A DNA stretch of 64,000 bases from an uncultured Roseburia sp. (lineage in GTDB: Bacteria; Bacillota; Clostridia; Lachnospirales; Lachnospiraceae), in assembly GCA_945787015.1 (NCBI GenBank), contig CALZGM010000016.1:1-64000 (forward strand), written 5' to 3'. Position numbers and translations under genes: made by a program. Shown piece by piece: positions 8,242-16,947 of the stretch. Position 1 is the stretch's first letter. Each line of letters opens with the position of its first letter. Under the pieces are notes generated by a model. That model was not told the DNA's origin, searched no databases, and saw nothing but the letters and a program-made list of their open reading frames with translations.

Positions 8242-10692
8242 TCATACTTCCTTTTCTTTCAAATGTAAAGCCCAGAACGCCTCCATTTTTTCTGCCACAT
8301 TATCAACTGTGCAGATATCGTAATTCTCCCACTCTCTCGGAAATAATGCACGATAGTCGCTTTGCAAAAAGCGCTCATCCAGTAATTCAATCACTCCTAC
8401 ATCCTCTGTGGTGCGAATCACGCGTCCGGCAGCCTGAAGCACCTTATTCATTCCAGGATAGCGGTATGCATAATCAAATCCCTGCCCTAAACGTTCCTCA
8501 TAATAATTCATCAGAATCTCACGCTCATTGCTAATCTGCGGCAATCCTGTTCCGACTATGATTGCCCCAATCAACTGTTCATGTTTTAAGTCAATTCCTT
8601 CTCCGAAGATACCGCCCATCACGCAGAATGCCACGAGTGAGTGCATGCGCTCTTTTGCGAATTCTGCAAGAAAAAATTCACGTGCCTCTTCTTTCATCCC
8701 AACTTCCTGCAAAACAACATCAATTTCTTCTGTATCCAACTCCAGAAATGCATCGTACACCTGCTGCATCATTTTGTAAGACGGGAAAAATACCATATAG
8801 TTTCCCTGCCTGATAAGTACAGTTTTTCTAATATAAGAAGCAATTTTTGAAAACTCTGTCTGATTTCTTCTCGTATATTTGCTGCTGACATCCCTTCCTA
8901 CCAAAAGAAGCTTCTGTTCTTCCGTAAAGGCAGTCTCTGCATATACTGCATAATTATCTTTCTTCGTCGAGAGCAGGCTCTTATAATATTGTATCGGCAG
9001 TAGAGTCGCAGAGAAGAAAATCGTGGCATTTCCCTTATTGATACAAGACTGCAGATTCAGCGATGGATCCACACAATAAAGCTTTAACATAAATCTGCCA
9101 TCTTCCGTATGCTCTGAATAAATGACGTAATGGTTGTCCACCAATTCATGAATATTCAAAAAATTGCGCACGTTTAAATAGAACTCTGTTACGGTCTTAC
9201 GTTCCGGGAACTCCATCGGTTTTTGTAAGAACTCATCCAGATTCGATGCCAGCCGCATCAATGCAAACATAAAGTTCCCTATATTATCATAAAGTACATA
9301 CTTTTCGCATTCACGCTTATAGTCCAACAGGATTTTATTGCATTTGTTAAAATCAGCCTCAAGCTTTGGCTGATATCTTTTCATAATCTTCTTTATCTCT
9401 AAAAAGTCCTCTTTATAGAGTGTTGCGCTATACATCTCTCGGCTTCGCTCTACGAGATTATGTGCCTCGTCCACCAGAAAAATGTAATCTCCCTTTACTC
9501 CCTCTGCAAAGAAACGCTTCAGATACACATTTGGATCAAATACATAATTATAATCACAAATAATATTGTCACACCAGGTAGCGAGGTCAAGCCCCAGTTC
9601 AAATGGACAGACGCAGTACTCTGTTGCCTGCTGTAAAATCACTTCCCGTGTCAGCATATCTTCCTTTTGAAGCAGATCATATACAGCATCGTTTACTCTG
9701 TCATAATGTCCCTTGGCATAGGGGCAATGCACGGGATTACATTCCATCTCCTCACAAAGGCACATTTTTTCTTTTGCAGTTATCTGAATGACCTTCGCCT
9801 GATAACCACTTTTTCTTAAAAGATCAAAGGCCTCTCTAGCCACGGTTCCTGTAATCGTCTTAGCCGTTAAATAAAAAATGCGGTCTCCCAGTCCTTCTCC
9901 CACTGCTTTTACTGCAGGGAATACCGTTGAAATCGTCTTTCCCACACCGGTTGGTGCCTGAATAAAAAGATTCTTTTTGCGGTTTATGGTACGATAAACG
10001 CCCGCTGCCAATTCTTTCTGCCCTTTCCGATATTCATACGGAAACTGTAGTTTTTTTATAGACGCCTGCCGTAGCCTTCGCCATGCATATTCAAAGTCTG
10101 CCCATTTTTTATATTCATTGATCAGATTCGAAAACCATTCGCTTAACGCTTCAAAAGTCAACTCCTCTGTAAAATAACGAATGTCCTCTGTATCCAGATT
10201 ACAATAGGTCATCTGAATGCGAATGTTTTTTATCTCATGTTGTAAGGCATAAATATAGGCATAGCACATGGCCTGTGCTTTGTGCACCATAACCGGCCCG
10301 TTCATGTGCTCTAACTTTTGATATACACCTTTGATTTCATCTATCATAACCTCCATGTCATCATTTATTTCCATGCGGTTAAAATTATCAGCATAGCTGA
10401 TCTCTGCTCCCGTCCGACTTTGAATGCGTATTCCATCTGCCCTTCCTTCAATGACCAGGTCATAGTTTTCTTCACGAAGCACCAGCCGAAGCGGGACTTC
10501 AGCATGATAATCACTTCCCATACGGCGTTGGATTTTACGGTGGATACGACTTCCTTCCTGCATCGCTTCTGCAGAGGCTCCCCGGCCCACACGATTATCA
10601 ATATCTCCTTCCCGCATGATAAATTCTACGAGGTTACGCACAGAAATTTTAATGACGCTCCGCTCTTCGTTTTGCTCTTTTTTCCCTTTCAT
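8242..10692 (-). CDS. RecB-like nuclease fused to DinG/XPD-family Fe-S helicase
   Basis: The 816-aa protein is likely a 5'-3' DNA helicase for repair of recombination or replication blocks. Residues 1-190 hold a PD-(D/E)XK RecB/Cas4-type nuclease: GRADGI, then IDEIKGVYQKL with Glu-X-Lys, then HKAQAMCYAYIYA. The helicase has Walker A APTGVGKT near 248, a four-Cys Fe-S cluster region (CEEMECNPVHCPY, CVCPFELG, and DNIICDYNYVF), the DEAH box VDEAHNLVE, and motifs V-VI at GIFGEGIDL and QAAGRVIRT. These are diagnostic of the DinG/Rad3/XPD group. The start has GGAGGGAGCGC upstream. It probably leads a short operon with the ParA-like gene. Confidence 0.88.
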   Translation of the reverse strand: MKGKKEQNEERSVIKISVRNLVEFIMREGDIDNRVGRGASAEAMQEGSRIHRKIQRRMGSDYHAEVPLRLVLREENYDLVIEGRADGIRIQSRTGAEISYADNFNRMEINDDMEVMIDEIKGVYQKLEHMNGPVMVHKAQAMCYAYIYALQHEIKNIRIQMTYCNLDTEDIRYFTEELTFEALSEWFSNLINEYKKWADFEYAWRRLRQASIKKLQFPYEYRKGQKELAAGVYRTINRKKNLFIQAPTGVGKTISTVFPAVKAVGEGLGDRIFYLTAKTITGTVAREAFDLLRKSGYQAKVIQITAKEKMCLCEEMECNPVHCPYAKGHYDRVNDAVYDLLQKEDMLTREVILQQATEYCVCPFELGLDLATWCDNIICDYNYVFDPNVYLKRFFAEGVKGDYIFLVDEAHNLVERSREMYSATLYKEDFLEIKKIMKRYQPKLEADFNKCNKILLDYKRECEKYVLYDNIGNFMFALMRLASNLDEFLQKPMEFPERKTVTEFYLNVRNFLNIHELVDNHYVIYSEHTEDGRFMLKLYCVDPSLNLQSCINKGNATIFFSATLLPIQYYKSLLSTKKDNYAVYAETAFTEEQKLLLVGRDVSSKYTRRNQTEFSKIASYIRKTVLIRQGNYMVFFPSYKMMQQVYDAFLELDTEEIDVVLQEVGMKEEAREFFLAEFAKERMHSLVAFCVMGGIFGEGIDLKHEQLIGAIIVGTGLPQISNEREILMNYYEERLGQGFDYAYRYPGMNKVLQAAGRVIRTTEDVGVIELLDERFLQSDYRALFPREWENYDICTVDNVAEKMEAFWALHLKEKEV

Positions 10693-11041
10693 GCGCTCCC
10701 TCCTTTTCTATCTGACTGCAATGCACTGTCAATTGCTATGACTTATATACAACATTATACTCGAACTGATGTATGGGGGCAAGCGTATGTGTTGGTTATG
10801 CTTTGATTCATGATAATGGAAGTTCTCAGCGCGTATCTTCTATTATTGTCTGGCGCTACACCCGTAGAGTTCGATTTAGGCATATGCGTATCAAATTTGT
10901 ATTTTATGCCTAAAATCAAACCTCAATTAGGCATCATAGTACTCAAATTTTCTATATGCCTAATTTTTACAAATAACCTGTTCAAAACGCTAAATATAGA
11001 TGTTTTTTTAGGCACAGTACTACCTTTTTCTTCTCCTATGC
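10693..11041. other. 349-bp intergenic stretch
   Basis: Between the helicase start and the 3' end of the next gene. The right half holds the triple stem-loop repeat (10875-11045). The left half should contain the helicase promoter, read leftward. I see no coding potential. Confidence 0.5.
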
Positions 11042-11045
11042 CTAA
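10875..11045. repeat. Three diverged stem-loop repeats built on TTAGGCAT/ATGCCTAA
   Basis: Three units each have perfect arms: TTTAGGCAT 10875-10883 with ATGCCTAAA 10906-10914; AATTAGGCAT 10925-10934 with ATGCCTAATT 10956-10965; TTAGGCA 11008-11014 with TGCCTAA 11039-11045. The loops are also related: read leftward, units 2 and 3 share AGTACTRTG and units 1 and 2 share AAATTTGA. The third unit contains the stop codon of the gene at 11042-11821. They look like diverged copies of one element rather than a simple terminator. Confidence 0.75.
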
Positions 11046-11821
11046 CCAAAGTAATGTTCAATTGTTTTCTCGACCATTTCTGTAGTTAGTGGACTTTCTT
11101 TTGTTTCATAAGTAGTAATCAATTGAACGGATGGTATAATTCCATGTGTACTGTAGTCATACAGTTTTTTACAGGTCTTCTTCACATAGGCATTGTCATC
11201 CATCATTCCAAAATGCTCCCAATAATACAATTTTCCTGTTTTGGGATGCCGAATCGTAAAATCCGGATACACTAATTGTCTTCCCAAACACAATTCACAT
11301 TCATATCGAAATGGAATTTTATTTTTATACAAAAACATATCAATGAGTGCCTCTGATTTTGAGCGCACAATGTTACCGGAACTGGCTTTTACTGTTAATT
11401 GTTCAGGATATTTTTTACTACGGTTATAAGGGGAATTTTGCCAATCAAGAAGTTCTTGAGAGATGGGTTTAAAAAAGGGAGAAAGTAATTTCTGATATTC
11501 AGATGGTTCAGCAAGTAACTGTTCCGCTAGACCAAAATCTGTTTTATGATATTTCAGATATGATTCAATTGCTTTCTTTTCCTGCTCTAGATCTTTTTCT
11601 AAAAGTAATAAGTATTTTTTTACTGCAAGTTGTTCCGCAAGATGGCGATTTTTTTTAGGAATATAACTGTTTGTTTTTCCATTGCTCTGATACCACTTAC
11701 TGTATCCGTCGTGTTCCGTGCAAATGAGTTTTCCTTCTGGAAATGCCTTTAACTGCTTTTCCAACATATCAATTTTTTTCTCTATTTCCTGTTTGTCATT
11801 TCGTAACCTTTCATATTGCAT
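11042..11821 (-). CDS. PD-(D/E)XK-like nuclease domain protein, 259 aa
   Basis: Residues 1-30 are a coiled coil, followed by KWYQSNGKTNSYIPKKNRHLAEQLA. The C-terminal half carries RSKSEALIDMFL, FRYECEL, YPDFTIRHPKTGKLYYWEHFG and QLITTYET. The Glu of SKSE, Asp of PDF and Glu of WEH are spaced like a PD-(D/E)XK endonuclease core of the TnsA/DUF559 kind, with no obvious catalytic Lys in the usual place. A close paralogue is at 56476-57435. Start has AGGAGGTG ten bases upstream. The stop codon lies inside a stem-loop repeat. No neighbour suggests a partner. Family inference is by motif; catalytic activity is untested. Confidence 0.65.
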   Translation of the reverse strand: MQYERLRNDKQEIEKKIDMLEKQLKAFPEGKLICTEHDGYSKWYQSNGKTNSYIPKKNRHLAEQLAVKKYLLLLEKDLEQEKKAIESYLKYHKTDFGLAEQLLAEPSEYQKLLSPFFKPISQELLDWQNSPYNRSKKYPEQLTVKASSGNIVRSKSEALIDMFLYKNKIPFRYECELCLGRQLVYPDFTIRHPKTGKLYYWEHFGMMDDNAYVKKTCKKLYDYSTHGIIPSVQLITTYETKESPLTTEMVEKTIEHYFG

Positions 11822-11888
11822 TCTTTCTACACCTCCTTCTTTTGTTTTTATTCTCTTATTAAACCATAAAATATTCTTATAGTAAAGG

Positions 11889-11935
11889 GAAAAAAGAAAG
11901 CTGCCCGCTTCTCTAAACGAAAAGCCGGCAGCTTC
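11889..11935 (-). terminator. Intrinsic terminator of the mannitol dehydrogenase-family gene
   Basis: On the minus strand AAGCTGCC (from 11934-11927) pairs with GGCAGCTT (11905-11898), with inner pairing of GGCTTTTCG-like bases, then a run of six T before CCC. It is 25 nt downstream of the stop at 11959. Confidence 0.85.
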
Positions 11936-11958
11936 TTTTTCTTTTCTATATTAGGGTT

Positions 11959-13572
11959 TTACACATATTTCTCAAGTGTCTTTGCCACAGCACCAGGTCC
12001 TGTAATCATCTGTGCGAAGTAATCGCATACTAAAGATGCCATGCCAATTTCATGCAGGTCAACACCCCAGATTTTCTTGTTGCCAAGAATGTCTTTCAAA
12101 ACTGTTGCAACATCCACGCTGTCACCAAGCTTGATATCAGCAACAACCGGGCAAACCTCTGTAAGCATTGGATCCGGGCTTAATTCAAATTTATTTCCGT
12201 TGTCGTCGATTGCCATAAGGTAACGTAACCATCCGGCAAATACAAGCGGAATCAGTTTTAAGTCTGCTACATTTAATTCCGGTGAAGCAGCATATGCTTT
12301 GATTGTTTCGCCAAAACGAATTGCTAATTTCTGTGATGTATCGGTAGCAATACGCTGTGGGGTATCAGGCATAAATGGGTTCGGAATACGTGTATTTACT
12401 ACAGTATCAATGAACTCCTTCGGATCAAGGATACCCGGGTTAATAACTACCGGAAGTCCCTCTTTGTAACCGATACCTTCTACTAATTTCTTTAATACCG
12501 GATTCTGCATTTCTTTAGAGATTAAATCATATCCCAATAAGCATCCGTAAACAGCAAGTGTTGTATGAAGTGGATTTAAGCAGGTACATACCTTCATCTT
12601 CTCAACTTTGTCTACGGTCTCGCGTTCTGTAAAGATAATGCCGCCTTTTGTCAACTCTGTCGGGCATCCGTTCGGGAATGCATTTTCAATTACTAAGTAT
12701 TCACATTCTTCTGCATTAACGAATGGAGCTACATAAGTATTCTTGCTGGTGATAACCGGCTCTAAGCCTTCAATGTTATCCTTCTTAAGCATTGCTTCGA
12801 TGGAAGCGTCCGGTCTCGGTGTGATTTTATCAATCATTGACCATGGGAAGGAAACCTTTGATTTGTCATTAATATACGCATCAAAACCAGCATCTGCCAA
12901 ACCATTTTTGCACCACTCTTTTGAGTATGCAGAAATAGCTGCATATAATTTATCACCATTATGAGAGCAGTTATCCATAGAAACCATGGCGATTGGCTTT
13001 GCGCCTGCCTGGTAACGAGCGTAAAGTAAGGATGCTACTTTGCCGATGTAGCTGCCCGGTTTGTTTGGTCCGGCTGTCATATCAGCTGCAACATATGGAA
13101 GATAGCTTCCGTCCGGTGCCCAAAGATTATATCCTTTTTCTGTGATTGTAAAACTTGCCATCTGTAAGGAATCCTTTGTAAAGATTTCTTTTAAGCGGTC
13201 ATACTCTGTCTGGTTTTCTGAGTCTAAAGTCAAGGATTCTACAACGGAACCTACTACTGTTTTTTCAACGGAGCCGTTTGCTTTTAATGTTACTAAAATG
13301 GTGTAATCATCATGCGGATGATTCATTTTCTCTACAATTTCATAGTCAAAGCCTTCTGCTACGATAAGACCACGGTCCATAATGCCTTCATTTAAGATGT
13401 TCTGTAAAACATTTGCCTGGAATGCACGGAAAATGTTACCTGCACCAAAATGAATCCAGAATGGATTTTCTTTTGTGTTCTTTGTAACCTGTTCACGGTC
13501 AAATTTTGGAAGCGAATATCCTGCTGCTTCCCATGCTGCTCTGTTTTCTAAGCCTGCTTTGTTTAACTGCAT
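11959..13572 (-). CDS. Mannitol dehydrogenase-family oxidoreductase, probable fructuronate reductase
   Basis: The 537-aa protein is a long-chain NAD-dependent polyol/uronate dehydrogenase. FWIHFGAGNIFRAFQANVLQ is the N-terminal Rossmann nucleotide-binding motif; SMDNCSHNGDKLY and CTCLNPLHTTLAVYG carry the conserved catalytic-domain residues. Family members reduce D-fructuronate to D-mannonate (UxuB), tagaturonate, or oxidise mannitol; sequence alone does not settle the substrate, though the size and the absence of a mannitol PTS favour uronate use. The start at 13570-13572 is preferred over one 15 nt upstream because GGAGG lies eight bases before it. A divergent AraC gene is its likely regulator. 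Confidence 0.82.
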   Translation of the reverse strand: MQLNKAGLENRAAWEAAGYSLPKFDREQVTKNTKENPFWIHFGAGNIFRAFQANVLQNILNEGIMDRGLIVAEGFDYEIVEKMNHPHDDYTILVTLKANGSVEKTVVGSVVESLTLDSENQTEYDRLKEIFTKDSLQMASFTITEKGYNLWAPDGSYLPYVAADMTAGPNKPGSYIGKVASLLYARYQAGAKPIAMVSMDNCSHNGDKLYAAISAYSKEWCKNGLADAGFDAYINDKSKVSFPWSMIDKITPRPDASIEAMLKKDNIEGLEPVITSKNTYVAPFVNAEECEYLVIENAFPNGCPTELTKGGIIFTERETVDKVEKMKVCTCLNPLHTTLAVYGCLLGYDLISKEMQNPVLKKLVEGIGYKEGLPVVINPGILDPKEFIDTVVNTRIPNPFMPDTPQRIATDTSQKLAIRFGETIKAYAASPELNVADLKLIPLVFAGWLRYLMAIDDNGNKFELSPDPMLTEVCPVVADIKLGDSVDVATVLKDILGNKKIWGVDLHEIGMASLVCDYFAQMITGPGAVAKTLEKYV

Positions 13573-13772
13573 TTTAAAACCCTCCATTAATCATTTTTTA
13601 TTATTTGTTTTCATTAAAAACTGTGGCTTTCGTACTACCTCAGTTGTTAATTTTATTATATCCCAAAATTTTAGTTTTCAAATTGAGAGAATTGTTGCAT
13701 ACATTGCAAATCTTGTGGTATGCTTATGATGGTAGCTTTCAAATATGCATCATTGCACAAGGAGAAATGTAA

Positions 13773-14639
13773 ATGAATAAAAACCTGCAATCTCCCTTCA
13801 ATCCAAGACAGTATATGCTGTCCAAAGATTATGAACTTTATTATTATAACGACACCTATTCGCAAAAAATGGAAGACCACTCTCATAGCTATTATGAATT
13901 CTATTTCTTTTTAGAAGGAAAGGTCTCTCTGCAAATTGAAAATAAAACTTACTCCCTGTCTTACGGGGACATGGTGCTGATTCCGCCCGGCATCAAGCAT
14001 CACGCCATCATACATGATACAACGGTACCTTATCGGCGCTTTGTCTTTTGGATTGGGCAGGATTATTATCATAAGCTTTTGTCTGAATCTGCGTCCTATG
14101 GCTATCTGACACAGTATGTCCTTTCCACCGGCAACCACCGTTTTCGAAATGACCTGATTACCTTCAATGCAATTCAGTTCCAGATTTTCCAGCTTATTGA
14201 AGAAATCCAGTTTGAACGTTTTGGTAAAGAAGCCCGCATTCCCCTTGCTGTCAACTCTCTCATTCTGCAATTAAACCGTATCGTTTACGAACAGCAGAAC
14301 CCAAAGACGGAGCGTGAACAGCAGAGTCTCTATCAGAATCTCATCTACTATATCGATGACCATTTAGAGGAAGATTTATCACTGGAGGAACTGGCAAATG
14401 CATTTTTCTTAAGCAAATACTATATTGCCCATACCTTTAAAGAGCACAGCGGTATGTCCGTCCATCAATACATTATGAAAAAACGTCTGCAGCTTTCCCG
14501 TGAAGCCATCTTAGGTGGTCAGGCAATCAGTGAAGCCTACCTGGCTTGTGGATTTAAAGATTACTCCAGTTTTTTCCGCGCCTTTAAAAAGGAATATGGG
14601 ATTTCCCCAAAAGAATATCAGGAGACCTCTATTCTATAA
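13773..14639 (+). CDS. AraC-family transcriptional regulator
   Basis: The 288-aa protein has an N-terminal cupin at about residues 15-100 (EDHSHSYYEFYFFLEGKVSLQ, GDMVLIPPGIKHHA) for sugar or uronate sensing and a C-terminal double helix-turn-helix at 185-285 with LSLEELANAFFLSKYYIAHTFKEHSG and ISEAYLACGFKDYSSFFRAFKKEYG. It is divergent from the mannitol dehydrogenase-family gene, sharing a 200-bp intergenic region, which makes that gene its probable target. AAGGAG lies eight bases before the ATG. Its 3' end overlaps the convergent GGDEF gene by 11 nt. Confidence 0.9.
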   Translation: MNKNLQSPFNPRQYMLSKDYELYYYNDTYSQKMEDHSHSYYEFYFFLEGKVSLQIENKTYSLSYGDMVLIPPGIKHHAIIHDTTVPYRRFVFWIGQDYYHKLLSESASYGYLTQYVLSTGNHRFRNDLITFNAIQFQIFQLIEEIQFERFGKEARIPLAVNSLILQLNRIVYEQQNPKTEREQQSLYQNLIYYIDDHLEEDLSLEELANAFFLSKYYIAHTFKEHSGMSVHQYIMKKRLQLSREAILGGQAISEAYLACGFKDYSSFFRAFKKEYGISPKEYQETSIL

Positions 14640-16047
14640 CCTCAATTTTATTACGGCCATTTTTTTTCGCCTGATAAAGTGCTCTGTCAGCAGCGGCAAA
14701 CAGACTTGCATAATCTGTAAAGCCGGCTGTTGATAAGGCAATCCCTATACTTGCGCAGACTGCAATGGTAACATTCCGTTCGGATGTTTCTTTTGCAATC
14801 TCCTGACGTAAAAATTCTGCCTGTATCAGTAACGTAGAAATGTCTTTTACATTCTTTATAAAAATGGCAAACTCATCGCCACCGATTCGTCCACACAACA
14901 CATCTTCTTTGAAAAACTTTTGAATAATCATTGCCGTATCTAACAAAACAGCATCTCCGGCCAAATGTCCTAATGTATCATTCATCTGCTTAAAATGGTC
15001 CATATCTATGACCAGTACAGCAGTCACCTCATCCTTATCCTTCTGTTTTAAATATTCTTCCGCAAGAAACTCAAGTGTATATTTATTCAAAAGCCCTGTC
15101 ATTGGATCCAGCTTACTCCGTTGTTCCATCTTATCTGATAAGTTTTTTTCCTCATGCAGATATTCAACATAGTCAAAACTATATCTTTTTGCATTCTGCT
15201 GTTCTTCCTCATATTGGGGCAGAATCGCCATCCAGTCCTTGACCGCTTCCCACTGTTCCTCTTCTGTTCCGCACTTCTTTGCATACAGAATCTCATAATT
15301 GCAGACACGATATTTCAAATAAGCCAATGGAAATTTTTCAAGATGTTGCTTCATAAATAAAAGAATTCTGTGCAGTTCCTCATATAATTCCTCATCCCAT
15401 AGAAATGCACATATATCCAGATAAAATTCTCCACTCTCTACAAAATCTTCTTCCAGCATTTCCGAATTTATCAATTCATCCATGCATTTTTCAAAAGCCT
15501 GCCGATTCCCCTGATGATAATTGATACGCAGTTTCAAATCCAGTGCAGCCGGCAATAGCAGTTTTGTATGCTCCTGATGCTGAATGTTCCATTCATCATT
15601 ACCAAGCTTGCTTTGTATGATTCCATAACATGCAAGGCAGACCGCATGCATCCTGCCCCCCTCATCTTCGCATTCCTTAAGCAGTGCAAGCGCCTGTTCC
15701 TCATATGCCTGTGCAGCTTCTAAATCTCCCAGTTTCTGATGCAAAAAGCCAAGATTCATATAGCTTTGAATCATACATTCCTTTGTATCATATTCCTCGC
15801 CAAGTCTTAAAGCTTTTATCAGATTTTCTTTAGACAGAGTCTCCTGATTCAGATATCCGTAAATCAGCCCCAGCATATTATAGACTTTCACATCTAATTC
15901 CCGGTTTTCTTTGCTTTTCGGTGCACGGATACAGCGCACCAGTATATCTAATGCTTTCTCAAACTGCCCCTGCCCATAATTGGTTTTAGCATCCGAAAGC
16001 AAACGGTTCGCAAGTTCATCCATTGTATTCAAATCAATTTGTTCCAT
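14629..16047 (-). CDS. TPR-GGDEF diguanylate cyclase
   Basis: The 472-aa protein should make c-di-GMP from two GTP. Residues 10-290 are helical TPR-like repeats (for example AKTNYGQGQFEKALDILVRC and QSYMNLGFLHQKLGDLEAAQAYEEQALAL, shown here separately), with no membrane segment, so input is likely a protein or peptide. The GGDEF domain spans about 305-472 with DPMTGLLNK, VLVIDMDHFKQMNDTLGH, GRIGGDEFAIF and ADRALYQAKKNGRN. The active GGDEF sequence is intact; no RxxD inhibitory site precedes it. It ends by overlapping the AraC gene tail-to-tail. The small gene at 16067 is its upstream neighbour, 19 nt away. Confidence 0.88.
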   Translation of the reverse strand: MEQIDLNTMDELANRLLSDAKTNYGQGQFEKALDILVRCIRAPKSKENRELDVKVYNMLGLIYGYLNQETLSKENLIKALRLGEEYDTKECMIQSYMNLGFLHQKLGDLEAAQAYEEQALALLKECEDEGGRMHAVCLACYGIIQSKLGNDEWNIQHQEHTKLLLPAALDLKLRINYHQGNRQAFEKCMDELINSEMLEEDFVESGEFYLDICAFLWDEELYEELHRILLFMKQHLEKFPLAYLKYRVCNYEILYAKKCGTEEEQWEAVKDWMAILPQYEEEQQNAKRYSFDYVEYLHEEKNLSDKMEQRSKLDPMTGLLNKYTLEFLAEEYLKQKDKDEVTAVLVIDMDHFKQMNDTLGHLAGDAVLLDTAMIIQKFFKEDVLCGRIGGDEFAIFIKNVKDISTLLIQAEFLRQEIAKETSERNVTIAVCASIGIALSTAGFTDYASLFAAADRALYQAKKNGRNKIEVIE

Positions 16048-16066
16048 CCTATTTTACCCTGTACTG

Positions 16067-16321
16067 TCAAACCTCCATAAAACTCCGGAAGCCACTGATT
16101 TCTTTCGCTTTCTTCACAATCTCCATCTGATTCATCTGAAGGTATTTTTCCAACATCACGATTTCATCTGCTTCAAAGCCGGTGCTTTTTGTAATTTTGC
16201 AGTCAGGAATAGCCCCTTCCGCAGTTGCATCTCCCGCTTCAAAAACAACCGAAATCTTCTTTTTCCCATTTGATACTACGATTCCCGAATAGGTCATCTT
16301 CATTTCTTCCTTGTTTCCCAT
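16067..16321 (-). CDS. Small hypothetical protein, 84 aa
   Basis: I do not recognise a family. The sequence begins with a beta-rich half (YSGIVVSNGKKKISVVFEAGD) and ends with helices (MLEKYLQMNQMEIVKKAKEI). There is no membrane segment. AGGAGG lies eight bases before the chosen ATG, a strong signal that it is translated. It sits between the NUDIX gene (36 nt upstream) and the GGDEF gene (19 nt downstream) on one strand, probably within a multi-gene transcript. Confidence 0.65.
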   Translation of the reverse strand: MGNKEEMKMTYSGIVVSNGKKKISVVFEAGDATAEGAIPDCKITKSTGFEADEIVMLEKYLQMNQMEIVKKAKEISGFRSFMEV

Positions 16322-16357
16322 CCTGTAAACCTCCTTGTTTTACATGCATGTTCCACA

Positions 16358-16930
16358 CTATGCGCGTCCCGGGCAATAATCTCCTGCATCCTCGTTTTTC
16401 GCATTTTTATAAGCCAAAAGTGCCGCGACTGTCTTAGCATCCTGAATTCTGCCCTGATAAATCAAATCACACAAGTCATTAATATCCCATGCTTCGACAT
16501 TGATTTCCTCTGCCTCGTCTAAATGCTGCTTTGTTTTTATTAGTTTTCTTGCAAGGTACACATCAATAAATTCATCGCAAAAGGCAACGGTTGTCTTTAA
16601 CGAAATCAGAAATGAAATCTGTTCTGCACGAAATCCGGTTTCCTCTTCCAATTCTCTGGCAGCACATACCTTGGTATCCTCTGTTACACTGTCTCTTGAT
16701 CCAGCCGGAATTTCCAACGTTTCGCGTTCCAATGCCGGACGATACTGGCGTACCATTAATATTTTACCATCATCCCGAACTGCTACGACTGCTGCTGCAC
16801 CTTTTCTATGAGATACAAAATCCCACTCCTCGGTGTTTCCGTCCGGAAGCTGCATGGTATCTTTATAGATATCTAAAATAGTCCCCTTATGAATCAGTTC
16901 TCTTTTTATTCTGGTAATCTGCTCTTTCAT
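16358..16930 (-). CDS. NUDIX hydrolase, ADP-ribose pyrophosphatase-like
   Basis: The 190-aa enzyme likely splits ADP-ribose or related sugar nucleotides into AMP and a sugar phosphate. The NUDIX box runs through IPAGSRDSVTED to RELEEETGF; the spacing before the first Glu is one residue longer than the G-x5-E consensus. Upstream, VVAVRDDGKILMVRQYRPALERETLEIPAG is typical of the ADPRP subgroup. The start at 16928-16930 is chosen over an ATG nine bases upstream because AGGAG is correctly spaced only for the former. It is immediately downstream of the aldose epimerase gene and likely co-transcribed. Confidence 0.88.
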   Translation of the reverse strand: MKEQITRIKRELIHKGTILDIYKDTMQLPDGNTEEWDFVSHRKGAAAVVAVRDDGKILMVRQYRPALERETLEIPAGSRDSVTEDTKVCAARELEEETGFRAEQISFLISLKTTVAFCDEFIDVYLARKLIKTKQHLDEAEEINVEAWDINDLCDLIYQGRIQDAKTVAALLAYKNAKNEDAGDYCPGRA

Positions 16931-16947
16931 AACATGCACTCCTTTTC

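Noticed and set aside
10875-11045. CRISPR array
   Set aside because: Units are unequal in spacing, the arms are inverted rather than direct repeats, the loops are related to each other, and no cas genes are near.
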